DNA from: Rhytidiadelphus loreus
Taxonomy: Eukaryota > Streptophyta > Bryopsida > Hypnales > Hylocomiaceae
DNA: 64,000 nt
Assembly: GCA_947034895.1 (NCBI GenBank)
Contig: OX344764.1
Span: 59,811,348-59,875,347, forward strand
Direction of reading: 5' to 3'
Shown here: positions 22,431-34,639 of the stretch, piece after piece
How positions within the stretch are numbered: the stretch's first letter is position 1
Layout: every line of letters starts with the position of its first letter
The notes under the pieces: model-generated
The model's input: only the letters and a program-made list of their open reading frames with translations
What the model was told of the DNA's origin: nothing
Database searches by the model: none
Program-made: the position numbers and the translations under genes

Positions 22431-23554
22431 AATAGTTGACTACAAAAATAAATAAATAAATAATTATTGCCACTAGGACAAGCTAGAATTTGAAATAAAT
22501 AATTTTCACATTAGTATGTCTAACAAGGACTAGTCATAGTTTAGTCATGGTTCAATCATTTTGTGAGTGACTACTTAGTTTCTATTTTAGTCATATAATG
22601 ATGATTTTTGCTAAAGGAAAACATAAAAATATGATTGCTTTGTAATGCCGGATTGTTTAGTCATTTTTAGAATGTGAATGAATTTCTACCACCAAGGACT
22701 ACAAGCATTTAGTATATTTTAAACAACAATGACTATAACTATTTTGGAAACACTTGAAGGTTCATAGCATGCATTGCCAAGGACCACATTAGTAGAAATC
22801 AATTTGCCCTTTATGTCAAATGCAATGTAAAATATATAACAAATTTTACTATAAAAATACAAAAAATGAATGCAAAACAGTTATCTATATAGAATATGTT
22901 TCATTGTTGTTTGCATGTTGATTGAGTTTTAAAAAACTCGAGTATATAATTGATCACATTCTTGTCATTCTAACCCTTTTTTTGAATCCTAACAAATAGA
23001 CATGTTTCATCATGCCAACTTGAATAAAATTTTGGACTTCTTCTTTTCACACTTTTGTTCACAAGATTTACATTTTCCTAGATGTATCTACATATTGTTT
23101 TCATATTGCATATGCTTTAACTCACTAAGCTAATTGTAGACAATTCAAGTTCAAGGGATATTGATTTTAAATCTTTGTGGTTGTCTAAGCATGATTTATA
23201 AAAAGTCAAAGTTCATTGAATACAATCATTGTGGACCAATATAATACAAATTCAGCATGCAATCACTCAATAATGATTGATTCTTTAATCACGTACAAAT
23301 GACTTATAAATGATGAAATACAATTACATAAAGTTATAGATTAGTTATTTCTATACATCTGGTGGAAGAACTTTGCTAGTGATCCTTGTATGCAAGTCAT
23401 ATATTTACGAATATATTATCTACCGATCACAATAGTCATAATGCAATCATTTTGAGTCTTACTAGCAAGTCATGAAACCAATCATATGCCATTAAACTAG
23501 TGGCATCTAACAGGTGGCATGATGTAAGTGCAACTTTCTAGTCATTAATTAGTT

Positions 23555-23672
23555 CTAAACTAGTTATACTGCAATCATAAAACACATTGTGTCAATTGTG
23601 ATGTGGTAGCCTTCTAAACTAGTCATACTGCAATCATAAAACACATTGTGTCAATTGTGATGTGGTAGCCTT
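23555..23672 (+). repeat. Recent 59-bp tandem duplication
   Basis: Two adjacent 59-bp units (23,555-23,613 and 23,614-23,672) differ at a single base, far less than other repeats in this window, so the duplication is recent. Confidence 0.9.
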
Positions 23673-23959
23673 ACGTTGCATCTATAGCTTTTAAAGATGA
23701 ATGGTAGAGATGTACGTTGTCTCTATAATTCATAGTTAGGAATTAGGTCAACTATCACCTCTTTAGGTATGCCATCACCTCCTTAATGCAATATTTTAGG
23801 TTCTTCTATTTGTTTCTTGCTAATCATCATCTTCTCATTTCTTTCTCTTGTTTTGATCTCAAGATTTTTAAGTGAAGGTTTAGGTTAGCTGCTATCTCTT
23901 GAGTGCAAAAATTTAGGTTCTTCTTGTTTTTTTACTGACCATCCTCTTTGAATTCTTCC

Positions 23960-24125
23960 TCTTGTTTGTTGTTTGTTGTCTTATTGTTTGCTATTTGCTT
24001 GTTCTTTTCTTCTTGTTTGTTGTACTCTTGTTTGCTAAACTTATTGTCTTATTGTTTACTATTTGCTTGTTCTTTTCTTGTTGTTTGTTGTACTCTTATT
24101 TGCTAAATTTATTGTCTTCTTGCTT
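23960..24125 (+). repeat. Imperfect tandem repeat, T-rich, about 75-bp unit
   Basis: Two units share TTATTGTTTRCTATTTGCTTGTTC and TGTTTGTTGTACTCTTRTTTGC. The hydrophobic 63-aa frame here (runs of L, F, V and C) reflects the TTG/TTT composition. Confidence 0.7.
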
Positions 24126-24733
24126 TTTGCTATTCATCCTCATTTTAATTTAAAAAAATATTTGGCTTCAAGATTTCAAGGTGAAGATTTCTTTTAAGTG
24201 ATCAGTTTTTGTAGTTACCACCTTCTAAGTGTAGTACAATGTTTTTCTTGTTTTGGATTTTTGCTTACTTTACATGCTTTTGTCATTGTTATTCTTTTAG
24301 TAGTAACAAATGCTCCTTGTTTGAAATCCTACAACTTTTTTGATGAAAACTAGTGAAGCCTTTGATTTAGGTATAAGAAGAAGGTACTAAATCAAAATTA
24401 GCAAGGCATCAAGTAGATTTTGTAGTTCTTTAGTGCATCTTTTGCATTATTTTGTTTTCTAATGTATTTTTTATTAGATATGTTGATTTATTTTCAATTG
24501 GTGGTTGTTAGTAGTTTTTAATGAAACAAGAGGCAACTATAGTTTATGACATGGAGAAAATAGGTGATTTGAGAGATAGTGTAGTCATATTGTAATCATA
24601 GTACAATCATAGAAACACAATGTAGTTGTATTGCAATTATAGAGACATAGTGCAAGCATAGTGTAGTCATATTATAATTATAGTGTAGCTATAAAACAAT
24701 TGCGTCAATGACTTGTCTCAATGACATTATAGT

Positions 24734-24955
24734 CACTATAAGAGAAAAGGTTTGTTTAAGTGTGTTTTGAAGTATAGTCCCAGAGATAAGATATTAAGTA
24801 TTGACCTTTATGTAGATTTTTAGTAAAAATTTACTGGATATATATATATTTTTAGTAAATTTTTACTAAAAATCTACAGAAAGGTTAGTACTTAATATCT
24901 TATCTCTAGGACTATACTTCAAAACACACTTAAAACACACCTTTATCTCGTAGTG
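24734..24955. mobile_element. CACTA foldback (hairpin MITE) with AGT target duplication
   Basis: CACTATAAGAGAAAAGG at the left pairs with the reversed right end CACTACGAGATAAAGG, and complementarity runs nearly to the centre (TTTTTAGTAAA.TTTACT), forming a stem of about 100 bp. A 3-bp duplication AGT flanks it (24,731-24,733 and 24,956-24,958). It has no coding potential and sits in the older CACTA relic. It is the same subfamily as 29,423-29,625. Confidence 0.85.
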
Positions 24956-25925
24956 AGTAATAGATGTAAAAAATGACAAAAATAACTATGTTGAAATCTT
25001 TTTACTTCTTGTTTTTGTATTCACAACTATAAATCAACTCATCAATGATTATAGAAGTCATATCCACAATTATTGTGTAACTAATATATGACTTTTCAAA
25101 TGACTAAATATGATTGGACAATGATTGGTAATTGACTGAAAATGACTAGAGTTGATGTCATGTCAACTAAGTGATTGTTCATAACTTGTGCCATGCTAGC
25201 AACCACGTCATATAACAGATTGACACATCAACAATACTTAGTCACCAATCACATCCACCTCAATAGACACATAAGCTCAACTACATTGAATGACACCTGC
25301 CACATTATTGATGCCTAGTTATGAATCACATCCACTTCAATACACATTGTGTGCAACAAACTATGTCAATCAAGTCCAATAAGCCACACTAGCCAATACA
25401 ACAACCCCATGTCAACACTAAAAGATAATGAAATTCTACATCTATAGTCAAATAAAAAAATAAATCATTACAAATAAATAACTAATGAAAATAAATGACT
25501 TGTCCAAAATGACTTAAATCCTAAAATCATGCTTCAATCATTTTCTAGTTATAAGTGTCCTAAATGATTGGTTTCGTATAATCATTAATGCTAGTCATTG
25601 ATAGCCCTTTTGTACTAAGGAGTAGTATTTGGCTTACAATTGCACAACAAATATTTAGAAAAAAAGTGTAAATTGTTGTAATAAATGCAAGATAACAAGC
25701 TTTGAGACTGAACTTTAGGTTTGCTATGCTATAGGCAAAAATCTTATAATGGATGTCATGGAATGCATGCTCTCTTTCTTGTTGGTACCCAATGTGTATA
25801 AGATGCCAATAGTTTGTAAGGAATGGAATGAGTTGACTAACAATACAATCTTTTAGGCCTTATGTGACAATAATAGGAAGAACAAGGACTACTTGTTTTT
25901 ATAGAGAGAAAAACATTTTAGCTAC

Positions 25926-26825
25926 CGGTAATACCAAGCTTCACAACAACCTTCCATTTCTTTGACCTTGATATAGAGCAATGATATTCCATCCAAGCCT
26001 CAATCCAAATTCTAAGGGATAAGGTTTGTAATCCCAATGTAGCAATATATCATTGTGGTTCCTAAGTATAGACATCGACCTTATTTGTGAAGCAGTTTCC
26101 TTCCAAAGCATGAGTTTAAGTCTCTAATTCTTGGATCCAATTGCCAAAACAAGGAAGTGACTACCATCCCCGAATCTAATCTTTTTTCTATCTCATTATG
26201 GTGACATAGACCCTTCTTTGGTGACTGTGGTGGATCATGTCACCCACAACTATAAAGGCTCGTTCTTCAATATATTGAAAGACATGTCATTGGTGTATGT
26301 ACATGAATAAGGTACCTAAGAATGGTGTCTAATAGGAGGGCTACCACATCCCATGGACAATGCAATTACCTTTCAAATCATTGTATTCACATCCCAAAAC
26401 AAAGGTGTAGTGAAATTTTTTCCTTCTTCCATAATGAGCAAAATTGCTATCTCCTTCAATATTCCATAGACATTTGTTATACCACATTCTAATTTATTTG
26501 ATAAACTTGTAGCATCTTGCTATATTTGACAAAGAAATTAGTAACTTATTATACTTGCTATATACACTACTAGAATTCATACTCTCTTTAGAAACACTTA
26601 GCAAAGTGTTGATAACATTTTGTAGTAGGATTGTCTTGTTGGACATAAAATTGGATTTTGGTGTCATATTGGATGTTTGATGTTGCATGCTATATAAGAC
26701 AAGTTTCAAGTTTGCATAACATCAACATTGAATAAGGTTTTAGGATTTTGAATTTTCTTACCCCATAGTAAATGGGTTTGTCTTACATGACTGACTCTCA
26801 AGAATGACGTGGAAAGTTAGAACTA
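25926..26825 (+). repeat. Duplicated block, copy 1
   Basis: It aligns with 27,165-27,845: AAGCTTCACAACAACCTTC, then AATCCCAATGTAG, GCCAAAACAAGGA, TTCTTCAATATATTGAAAGACATG and GGATTTTGAATTTT. Both copies run into GTGAAAGGGC-type minisatellites. No function is recognisable. Confidence 0.65.
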
Positions 26826-26839
26826 TGTCAATGACTGCA

Positions 26840-27160
26840 TGTAAAGGTACATGTGGGGGAGGATGAAAGGGCAATTGCAACGTAAAGGAGTGATTGTGAT
26901 TGATCCAGTGAAAGGGCAATATCATGTGAAAGGGCGGCATTGGGTGAAAGGGCGAGAGTATGTGATAAGGTAACAAACATGTGAAATGGCAACATAGGGA
27001 CAATAGGTGAAAAGACAATAACATGTGAAAAGATGACAATAGGTGCAAGGACAATAGAGAGTGCCAATGGATGAAAAGATGACACTACTTAGGTGAAAAG
27101 GTGATATGGTGCAAGTAAGTGAAAAGGCAATAGCAATGAAAAGATGACAACTAGTGAAAA
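26840..27160 (+). repeat. Degenerate minisatellite (GTGAAAGGGCAAYA), copy 1
   Basis: Degenerate units of about 20 bp around GTGAAAGGGCAA or GGTGAAAAGGCAA repeat through the block. Overlapping minus-strand frames (26,758-27,085, repeated LSFH/ALSP) are translations of the repeat. Confidence 0.7.
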
Positions 27161-27164
27161 CAAG

Positions 27165-27845
27165 ATTATAACACTAAGCTTTGCAACAACCTTCTATTTT
27201 TTCAACCCCAATTCTAAAGGGTTAGGTTTGAATCCCAATGTAGTAATTTAGCAATGGTTCCTAAGTGTGGGCATTGGTCTTGTTTGTGAAGCAATCCCTT
27301 TTCCAAGGCACATGTTTAAATCTCTACCTCTTTGATCCAATTGCCAAAACAAGGAGGGGACTACCACCCAAGGATCTAATCTTTCTTTAGCCTTATTATG
27401 ATGACATAGACCCTTCTTTGATAACCGTAGTGGTCACCTACATCTACAAAGTCTTCTTCTTCAATATATTGAAAGACATGTCTTTGTTGTTTGTCACCTA
27501 CAACTACAAAATCTTCTTCTTCAATATATTGAAAGGCATGTGTTTGTTGTTGTCACCTACAACTACAAAGTCTTTTTCTTCAATATATTGAAAGACATAT
27601 ATATTTTTTTTTGTCACCTACAACTACAAAGTTTTCTTCAATATATTTCTTCTTCGAATAGAAAATCATGTCTCAACATTATATTGGACATCTAATGTCA
27701 CATGTCATATTAGACAAGGGTTTAATTTGCATGACATTTTTGTCAAATAGATTTTAGGATTTTGAATTTTTTTATCCCATGGTAAATAAATTAGTCCTAT
27801 GTGGTTGATTCTTAAGAATAACGTCAAAAGATAGAACTATGCCAA
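27165..27845 (+). repeat. Duplicated block, copy 2, with internal 60-bp tandem repeats
   Basis: This is the second copy of the 25.9-kb block. A 60-bp unit (GTCACCTACAACTACAAA, TCTTCTTCTTCAATATATTG, AAAGACATG, TTTGTTGT) has expanded to about 3.7 units at 27,433-27,650. Copy 1 has a single unit near 26,246. Confidence 0.75.
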
Positions 27846-27849
27846 CATG

Positions 27850-28160
27850 GGCAAATGAAGATGGATGAAGGGGCAATTGTGAGTGGATGAAGGGCGACAA
27901 TGGATAAAAGGGTGGGTGAAGAAGCAACTAAGTGTGGATGAAGGGGGGCAACTATGGACCAATGAAGGGTAAGAATTGGTGAAGGGATGACAATAGGTGA
28001 TAGCGAGTGAAATTAAAGGCAACATCAGGTAAAGGGGTGAAGAGGTGGCAACAAATGGGTGAAGAAGCAACTACACATGTATAAAGAGGCGACATGACAA
28101 TTATAAAAGGGCAACATAGAAGGTGGGCAAAGGAGCTACAACGAGTGGGTAAAGGAGCAA
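27850..28160 (+). repeat. Degenerate minisatellite (GGATGAAGGGGCAA), copy 2
   Basis: Degenerate units around GGTGAAGGGGCAACTA/GTGGATGAAGGGC. The minus-strand 77-aa frame (27,837-28,070, repeated HPF/SSTH) is repeat-derived. Confidence 0.65.
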
Positions 28161-28185
28161 CTACTACATGATTACAAGGAGTCTT

Positions 28186-28410
28186 AGAGAATTACAAAAA
28201 TTAAAAGTTAAAGTTTTTAATTAATTTTCTATCCTTTATTTTTAATTCTTAAATCAACTTGACAAATAATTATTAAGTAGGATGAATCATTGAGAATTGC
28301 AAAAAATAAATGAGAAAGCTCTAACATAAATCTACACCCATTATTTTTTATTTATAAAATCAAAGTGACAAATAATTCATTATTAGGAAGAATTGTAGTC
28401 TATCTTATCT
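28186..28410 (+). repeat. Satellite units of about 105 bp, left fragment
   Basis: About two units follow the pattern GAGAATTGCAAAAAATAAATG, AAGCTCTTACTTAAATC, CACCCTTTATTTTTTATTT, AAATCAAAGTGACAAATAATTCAT, TAGGAAGAATC. The same unit fills 30,720-32,400, so the array was split by the sequence at 28,411-30,719. Confidence 0.75.
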
Positions 28411-28576
28411 GTTTTTTATAGAACTTTTTCGATTTTCTATGACATTTTCTATATTATTTATATATATATTGAGTATTTAGTGTTAAAGTAGTCCAAAGTG
28501 CACTAAAAGTTCCAAAAAGTTAAAAGATATTTTGGTAGATAGTCAAAACAGTAGTTAAAAGGACAAAAAGCAAAAA

Positions 28577-28606
28577 GAGAAAGAGAAAGAGAAAGAGAAA
28601 GATAAG
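28577..28606 (+). repeat. (AGAAAG)n microsatellite
   Basis: A perfect run of GAGAAA hexamers, about five units. Confidence 0.85.
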
Positions 28607-29422
28607 GAAGACAAGAGAAAAAGATAAAGAAAAATCAAATTAGGGATTTGGGGAGATTCGATCGCGGAGCGTTGCTGCTACTCCCCTCGCTTCCGATCTC
28701 CTCCCCCTTCCTGAACTTAAATCCCTCTTCCTCTCTCATTCTCTCTCACCCATGCAGAAAGTAGAAAATAGTGCAAATTGTAGAGTTTCTCCTAGTGCTG
28801 TAATCTTTGTGCGTACCATTTGTATAATTGCAATAAAATTGAAAATTGTGTATTTATGTTGTGTGAAATTTGAGTTTCTGTGAGTTGTGGCAAAATTGTT
28901 TGAATTCTGGAGGTACCGATTGTGGATTCGGAGTTGATTGTGAAGCCGGAGGTCTTGGGGGAAGTTGTGTGAACTTTCGGTGCGGATTAGTGAAGGTTGT
29001 GGGTGGAAAGGTGCATGCTGGTCGGTGGATCGGGAGAGAATCAGCACAGTGCGATGAAGCTGATTGGCGAATCGAAGGGAATCAAAAGCTGAGTGAGTGA
29101 GATTCCAATTTGCTGAATTGTCCCTGGGCCAGTCGATGGAGCGACGATGAGCAAACAAGAGATTAGATTCGGCAGCAAATTCATAGGCGCAACAATCAGT
29201 TTGGCGGCCACAGTGCCAATCAACGAGGGAAATTGGTGAAGAAAGGCATCAGAAGGAATTTGAACCTGTGGTACCGAATCAGGCCCAAATCGAAATTCGA
29301 ATTCAATTTTGTGTACCTTAGTGTGAATTCTTGTGCGTGATTGATCCAGAGCACTAAAAGTATGAAATTGTTTGTGAAATTGGGTTGAAATTAATGTGGA
29401 AATTGTCAATTCGGCAACCTAT

Positions 29423-29625
29423 CACTACAAGAGAAAGGGGTGTTTTAAGTAGTGTCCTAGACATCACGTCTTTTAAGTAATGTCTTTTAAGTAAGTTTTT
29501 AAGTAAAATTTTACTAAAAAGATTGTCTTTTTAGTAAAATTTTACTTAAAAACTTACTTAAAAGACATTACTTAAAAGACGTGATGTCTAGGACACTACT
29601 TAAAACACCCCTTTCTCTTGTAGTG
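29423..29625. mobile_element. Near-perfect CACTA hairpin element, 203 bp
   Basis: CACTACAAGAGAAAGGGGTG at the left is the exact reverse complement of the right end, and the arms (about 98 bp each) match almost base for base around a loop near 29,521-29,527. Flanks are TAT and TGT, a 3-bp duplication with one change. It belongs with the foldback at 24,734-24,955 but is better preserved, hence younger. A transcript would fold into a long double-stranded stem. Confidence 0.85.
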
Positions 29626-30719
29626 TGTGGGCTGTAAATTGAATTAGGGATTCGGAATGGCAAGGTTGTCCGAAATTTGTAATTAAATTGGAATTTGAAG
29701 TGTCAATCTATAGATTGTAATCCAAAGCCTGGTACGATTACAAGCGTGTAAGAAATTGGGTGAAATTGTGTAAGGACTTGAAGAAATCAAAAAAATTTGT
29801 TGCCGAAGGCCGACGAAGGCAGCCGCGGCTCAATCAGTCGGGGTGATGAGCAGACATCGGGTCGGGCCGGAAACTGAGATCCGGCAGCCTAATGGGTTGA
29901 AGTCCATCGGTCCAGTCAATCCAAATATCCCACGGATATCCGCCAGGGTATCGGGCGCGGGTATAAACCGGATATAGGACGGGTAAGGGACTTGGTGGTT
30001 CGGATACGAGTATTGGGCCAATCCGGGTATCGCACGGCCATAGGGTAGTGACGACCAAAAACAAATTAAAATAAAGGGTCAAATTTTTCGAACGGCCCTT
30101 GGGCAGTTGGGCCGTACCACTAGTTTGGAATCAATCCATTTGGGAATTAGAATTAGAGTTAGGCTTTTATTATTTGTTTTGCATCAATGTTATTAGAGTG
30201 TTGTATTGAAAATTGTATATACATGTTGTAAGTAGGGTTCTGTGTGGATTTTAGGTAGAGCATACTGATTTGCACGTGTTTTGGCCATATTGTCCTAAAG
30301 CCTTGGGGTGACTTATTGTAAGCCTTTCCAAACCCTTAACTCTAATTTGTTTTGAAATATTAAATACATATATTTGTACTATTTTCAAAGTACTATAGTG
30401 AGCTGTACTAAAGTCTAATTCCTGCATTGCATCCATACACAAGTCAGTCCACATTGAACTATTGTCCCAGAACTATTGTCATGAGCCAGCAACACACTAG
30501 ACAAGACTGCAACTGCATACATCCGTCAATAGCATCTAATAATGGACAGCTTGAGTGATATCTTGGATTTTAGTGGGATTAAGAGTGAATAAGACTCTGG
30601 ATTTTGCAAATTTGTACATTGTGACCTTTGAGCACATTACGCTAGCCTTACATAGTTCATTCCCTGGTGTTCAAACTCGGATTTAGTAAATCAGATTAGT
30701 TTCTAAGAAATATACTACA

Positions 30720-32400
30720 TGAATCTTGGAGAATTGTCAAAAATAAGTATAAAACTCTTACTTGAATCCCCACACTTTATTTCTATGTTTTGATCAATGT
30801 GACAAATAATACATGAGTAGGATGATTCTTTGAGAATTACAAAATATAAATGGGTATGTTTTTACTTTAATCTCCTCCATTCATTTTTTATTTTCAAAAT
30901 CTACACAACAAGTAATTAATGATTAAAAAGACTCATTAAAAATTGAAAAAAATAAAATAAAAAGCTCTTACTTAAATCATCATCATTTACCTTCTAGTTA
31001 TAAAATCAAAGTGACAAGTAACTCATGATTAGGAGGAGCTTTGAAGAATTGCAAAAAATAATTAGAGAATTTTTTACAAAAATGTGCGCCTTTTGTTTTT
31101 CATTTTTACAGTCAAAATAATAAATCATTAATAATTAGGAGTCTTGGAAAATTGTGAAAAATAAATTGAGAAGTTCTTACTTAAATCTAAAATTAAAATT
31201 TATTACACAAATCACCACTATTTTTTATATTTTTTAATCAATGTGACAATTTACTCATTAATCATGATTAGGAGAATTTTTTGAAAATTGCAAATTTTAA
31301 AAGAAGGTATTATTTAAATCTGCACCCTTAATTTTTATTTTTAGATCAATTTCACAAATGATTCATTAGTAGAATGATTCTTTAAAAATTGCAAAACTAA
31401 AATGGGTAAGTTCTTATTTAAAATTTCCCTTAAATTTTATAATTTTATAATCAACATGACAAAATTATTCATAATTAGGAAAAATATTTCAAAATTGCCA
31501 AAAATAAATAAGAAAGTTTGTATTTAAATCTCCATCCAATATTTTTAATTAGTAAGAAATAATATAATTGAGAATTGAAGACTCTTTGAAAATTGCAAAT
31601 TCAAACAAAATAGGGAAGTTTTTACTTAAATCTTCATCCTTTACTTTTTTTATATAATTCAAAATGACAAACAATGTTTGATTATGAAGAATCTTGAAGA
31701 ATTGCAAAAAATAATAGGAAAGTTGTTACTTAAATTTCCAAGCTTTATTTTTAATTATTAAATCAAAATGACAAATAATACTTCAGTAGGATGATTTTTT
31801 GAAAATTGCAAAAAAGAAATAGGGAAGCTCTTACTTAAATCTCCACCCTTTGTTTTTTATTTATAAAATCAAAGTGAAAAATAATTCATGATTAAGAAGA
31901 ATCTTAGGGAATTCCAAAAAACAAATAGCGAAGTTCTTGCTTAAACGTCCACCCTTTTTGTTTTATTAAAATCATAGTCATTGTGAGTAGCATGATTCTT
32001 TGAGAATTACAAAAATAAATGGGTGACTTCTTACTTCAATCTCTATTTGTTATTTGTTACTTTTAGATCAATGTGACAATTAGTATATGTCTATATGATT
32101 ATATGAGTAAGATGATTCTTTGAGAATTGCAAAAATAAAATGGGGAAGTTTTAATTTAAATCTATACCCTTTCTTTGTTAATTTTAAGATCAACAAGGAC
32201 AAATAATTTATTATTATTAGGACAAGGAGAGAACTACAAAATTTAAAAAGGAAAGTTCTTACCTAAATCATCACTCCTATTATTTATTTATACATTCAAA
32301 GTGAAAAATCATTTATGATTAGGAAGAGTCTTAGAGAGTACAAAGTATAAATTAAAAAGTCCTTAATTAAATCTCTATTCAATATTTTTTTATTTATAAC
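30720..32400 (+). repeat. Degenerate satellite array, about 105-bp units
   Basis: Roughly 15 units recur, each with GAGAATTGCAAAAAATAAA, a GGGAAGTTCTTACTTAAATC core, a T-rich CCTTTATTTTTTATTT segment, AAATCAAWGTGACAAATAATTCAT and GAGTAGGATGATTCTTT. Divergence is high and unit length varies. No reading frame is kept across units. Confidence 0.8.
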
Positions 32401-34630
32401 ATTGGGTTTCTAGTTGCAACTAAATTTGGCCTAGAATATGAAAGATCCTATAATCAAGTGAAAAATAAAAGTACAATGAATGTACTTTGTATACATACGT
32501 CCATTATTTTGTAAAAAACATGTACAAATAGATGTATGCCAGTATTCATAGAACATAGTATAACCATACAAATATAATACATATGAATTGTAATCATATC
32601 CATATATGCCCCCATATAATACGTCAAGTCATATGCATACTTGTATAAACCTCTCATGTTGTATAAGTCAAATAAAATTCTATAAATTTGAATAGAAGTA
32701 GTATAAGTTGTGTATAAACTGCATAAAATCCCTTAAAGTGTATCCAACATTCAAATGAGTACTACAGCTGCTTTAAAACTCCAAATCAAGAGTGTGATAT
32801 CTTTTTAGAAAGATAACACAAATTTCTACAAATCATGTAAATTTCAATTCAAAAACTTGTACTCTATGACTTTTATAGATGATCAAAGTTTGTTCTCCTC
32901 AATTTAAAGGCAGTTCATCACTACTTTACTTTCAAGCCCATATCTCTCATTTTTTAACTCCAAACTAAGAGTGTAGTAGATTTTTTAAAAGGTAACATAA
33001 ATATCTGTAAACCCTCAAAATTTCAAGTCAAAACTTAATATTTTCCAACTTATATATCTAGTCAAAGTTCCCTCTTCTTAATTCATAACATTTCACTTTC
33101 TAACTCCAAACTAGCTAGTTCTTTATTTTTTGCCGCTTTAACCATTGTTGCACAAGAATATATAGATGTGTGATTTGAATCATTATCATGTTGGAAGAGT
33201 ACTTTTGTCTCATCAATAATATCCAACAACTACAAATCCAAGGCTTCATAATCTTGGACAATTAGGTACATCTCCATCTTCTCTAAATCACGCTAAAATG
33301 CTTTTCATTGTACTACAAAGAATGTGCAAATGACTCGCTATGAAATGTTGCAAGAATCCTTGCTCGCTCAATGCTATGACTTGGAAACGCTCATGAAAAC
33401 TTGTTTTCTTCATCTTGACCATTGAAAAATGTGAAGTCTCAACACATGACTTTTGGAAGCTCTCAAAGATCTCCATGCATGTAGAGAAGATAAATGAAAG
33501 AAGAAGTTACTAGATTCAACATCTGTAGTTGAGCACCTTCAAGATCCATTCAACCACTCCCACAAAAATGTACCTACAAGAAGCCAACTACTACTCGATT
33601 AACCATAATTAATTTGGATGGCTAATTCATAATACTCTCTCTCAAATCGCATGCCAAGTGGATTTGTGTTGGGTGGCCAAGTAATTTTGCAAATCATTGT
33701 AAACCTCAAGAATAATAAGATTCTATAACCTAGAAAGATTACTTCAAACTAATGAAGCTCTTCAATGGTTCTCTTCTCTTAACACTTGACATGTACACAC
33801 TATTGAGAAAGTATCACTTTGAAGCCACATCAAGTGATGTCATCTTTCTCTCTATATTATTACAATAAAAATCCATCAAAAATAATATACAAATATACAT
33901 TTTTACATAATGTATGCATTTGCAATACGACAATGCTTCAAGCCAATCCACATCCTCACCTCTCTACTCAACCTTTTTGTTACTTTTTTAAACCCCTAGT
34001 TTTTGGTTCCAACAAGCTCTAAACATTTGCATTGTTAGATTCTAAGGCTTCAATTTTACTGCATTATTAGATTCTAGGGCTTTATTTTCTGAATGAGGAA
34101 TTCACAAAACTTCATAAGATTACTATAATAAAATAAAAACATGTACATGTAGAAGTCCTAGATGGTTGACCATTGTCTTCTAGAGATGTTACTCGTGAAA
34201 CTATGCCATTGAAGGTTTCATCAATGGTCATAGTAGTTTAGTTGTATTCAATATAATGAAGACCTTTTCTAATCCTATTTTGTTTTAGGCTTTCATGACT
34301 TGAAAAATAAAATCCATTAATAAATTAAAATCAAGGAAAATATCCGATTTTCAATCTAACCTCTTTCGACGGAAGCTATTGGAAAACCTCCAACCATCAA
34401 ACCTTTATAAAATCAAAATTAAAGCTTTTATGAGAGCAGCTAAAAATGATATTATTTTTGCTATTTATGCAACCTTGACACACAAGCAAATGCTTGACTT
34501 CAACAAACATTCCAAATCAATATAAAGAATTTCAAAATGTACGTAGAAAAAAAAGAATGCCAACATCTTACAGTAACATCATTCATATGATTGTACCATT
34601 GATCTTCAAAATAGGGCCCAATCCCTATAG
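32401..34630. other. Gene-free stretch; an imperfect repeat at 32,765-33,095
   Basis: Two imperfect units of about 170 bp (ACTCCAAAYYAAGAGTGTRRTA, AGATAACAYAAATWTCTRYAAA, TTTCAAKTCAAAA, CAAAGTTYSTTCTTCT) lie at 32,770-32,935 and 32,950-33,095. Small minus-strand frames (32,454-32,657, 33,288-33,476) are not recognisable. Confidence 0.4.
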
Positions 34631-34639
34631 GTTTAATCT

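Larger units (their letters stand above)
22437..25617. mobile_element. Old, diverged CACTA element related to the 17.4-kb copy
   Basis: The right end (25,495-25,617) aligns with the right end of the 17,368-19,811 element: AAATGACTTGTCCAAAATGACTT, then TCATTTTCTAG, GTGTCC, ATGATTGG and a decayed TTTTGTACTA terminus. The interior is rich in TAGTCAT/AATGACTA motifs and has ACCAAGGACTA, also found in the younger element (17,620). The left end is uncertain; GACTACAAAAATA at 22,437 is the best candidate. It carries a nested foldback (24,734-24,955), a 59-bp tandem duplication and a TTGTTTGTTGT-rich imperfect repeat (23,960-24,125). No transposase is recognisable. Confidence 0.55.
28411..30719. other. 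GC-richer block splitting the satellite array
   Basis: This block has different composition from the satellite on both sides. It has a TATATATATT run (28,458-28,470), an (AGAAAG)n microsatellite (28,577-28,606), CG-containing blocks (28,655-28,760, 29,800-30,060) and AATAAA (28,831). Short frames overlap on both strands (for example 28,736-29,409 minus) with no recognisable domain. An inserted retroelement fragment or promoter-bearing sequence would fit, but I see no paired LTRs. Confidence 0.35.

Noticed and set aside
26758..27085. Two overlapping minus-strand ORFs with regular LSFH/ALSP repeats
   Set aside because: They are different frames of the same minisatellite, so the protein periodicity comes from the DNA repeat.
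27433..27650. Regular 60-bp repeats looking like a CRISPR array
   Set aside because: The units are contiguous variants of one sequence with no unique spacers, in a eukaryotic genome; it is a minisatellite.
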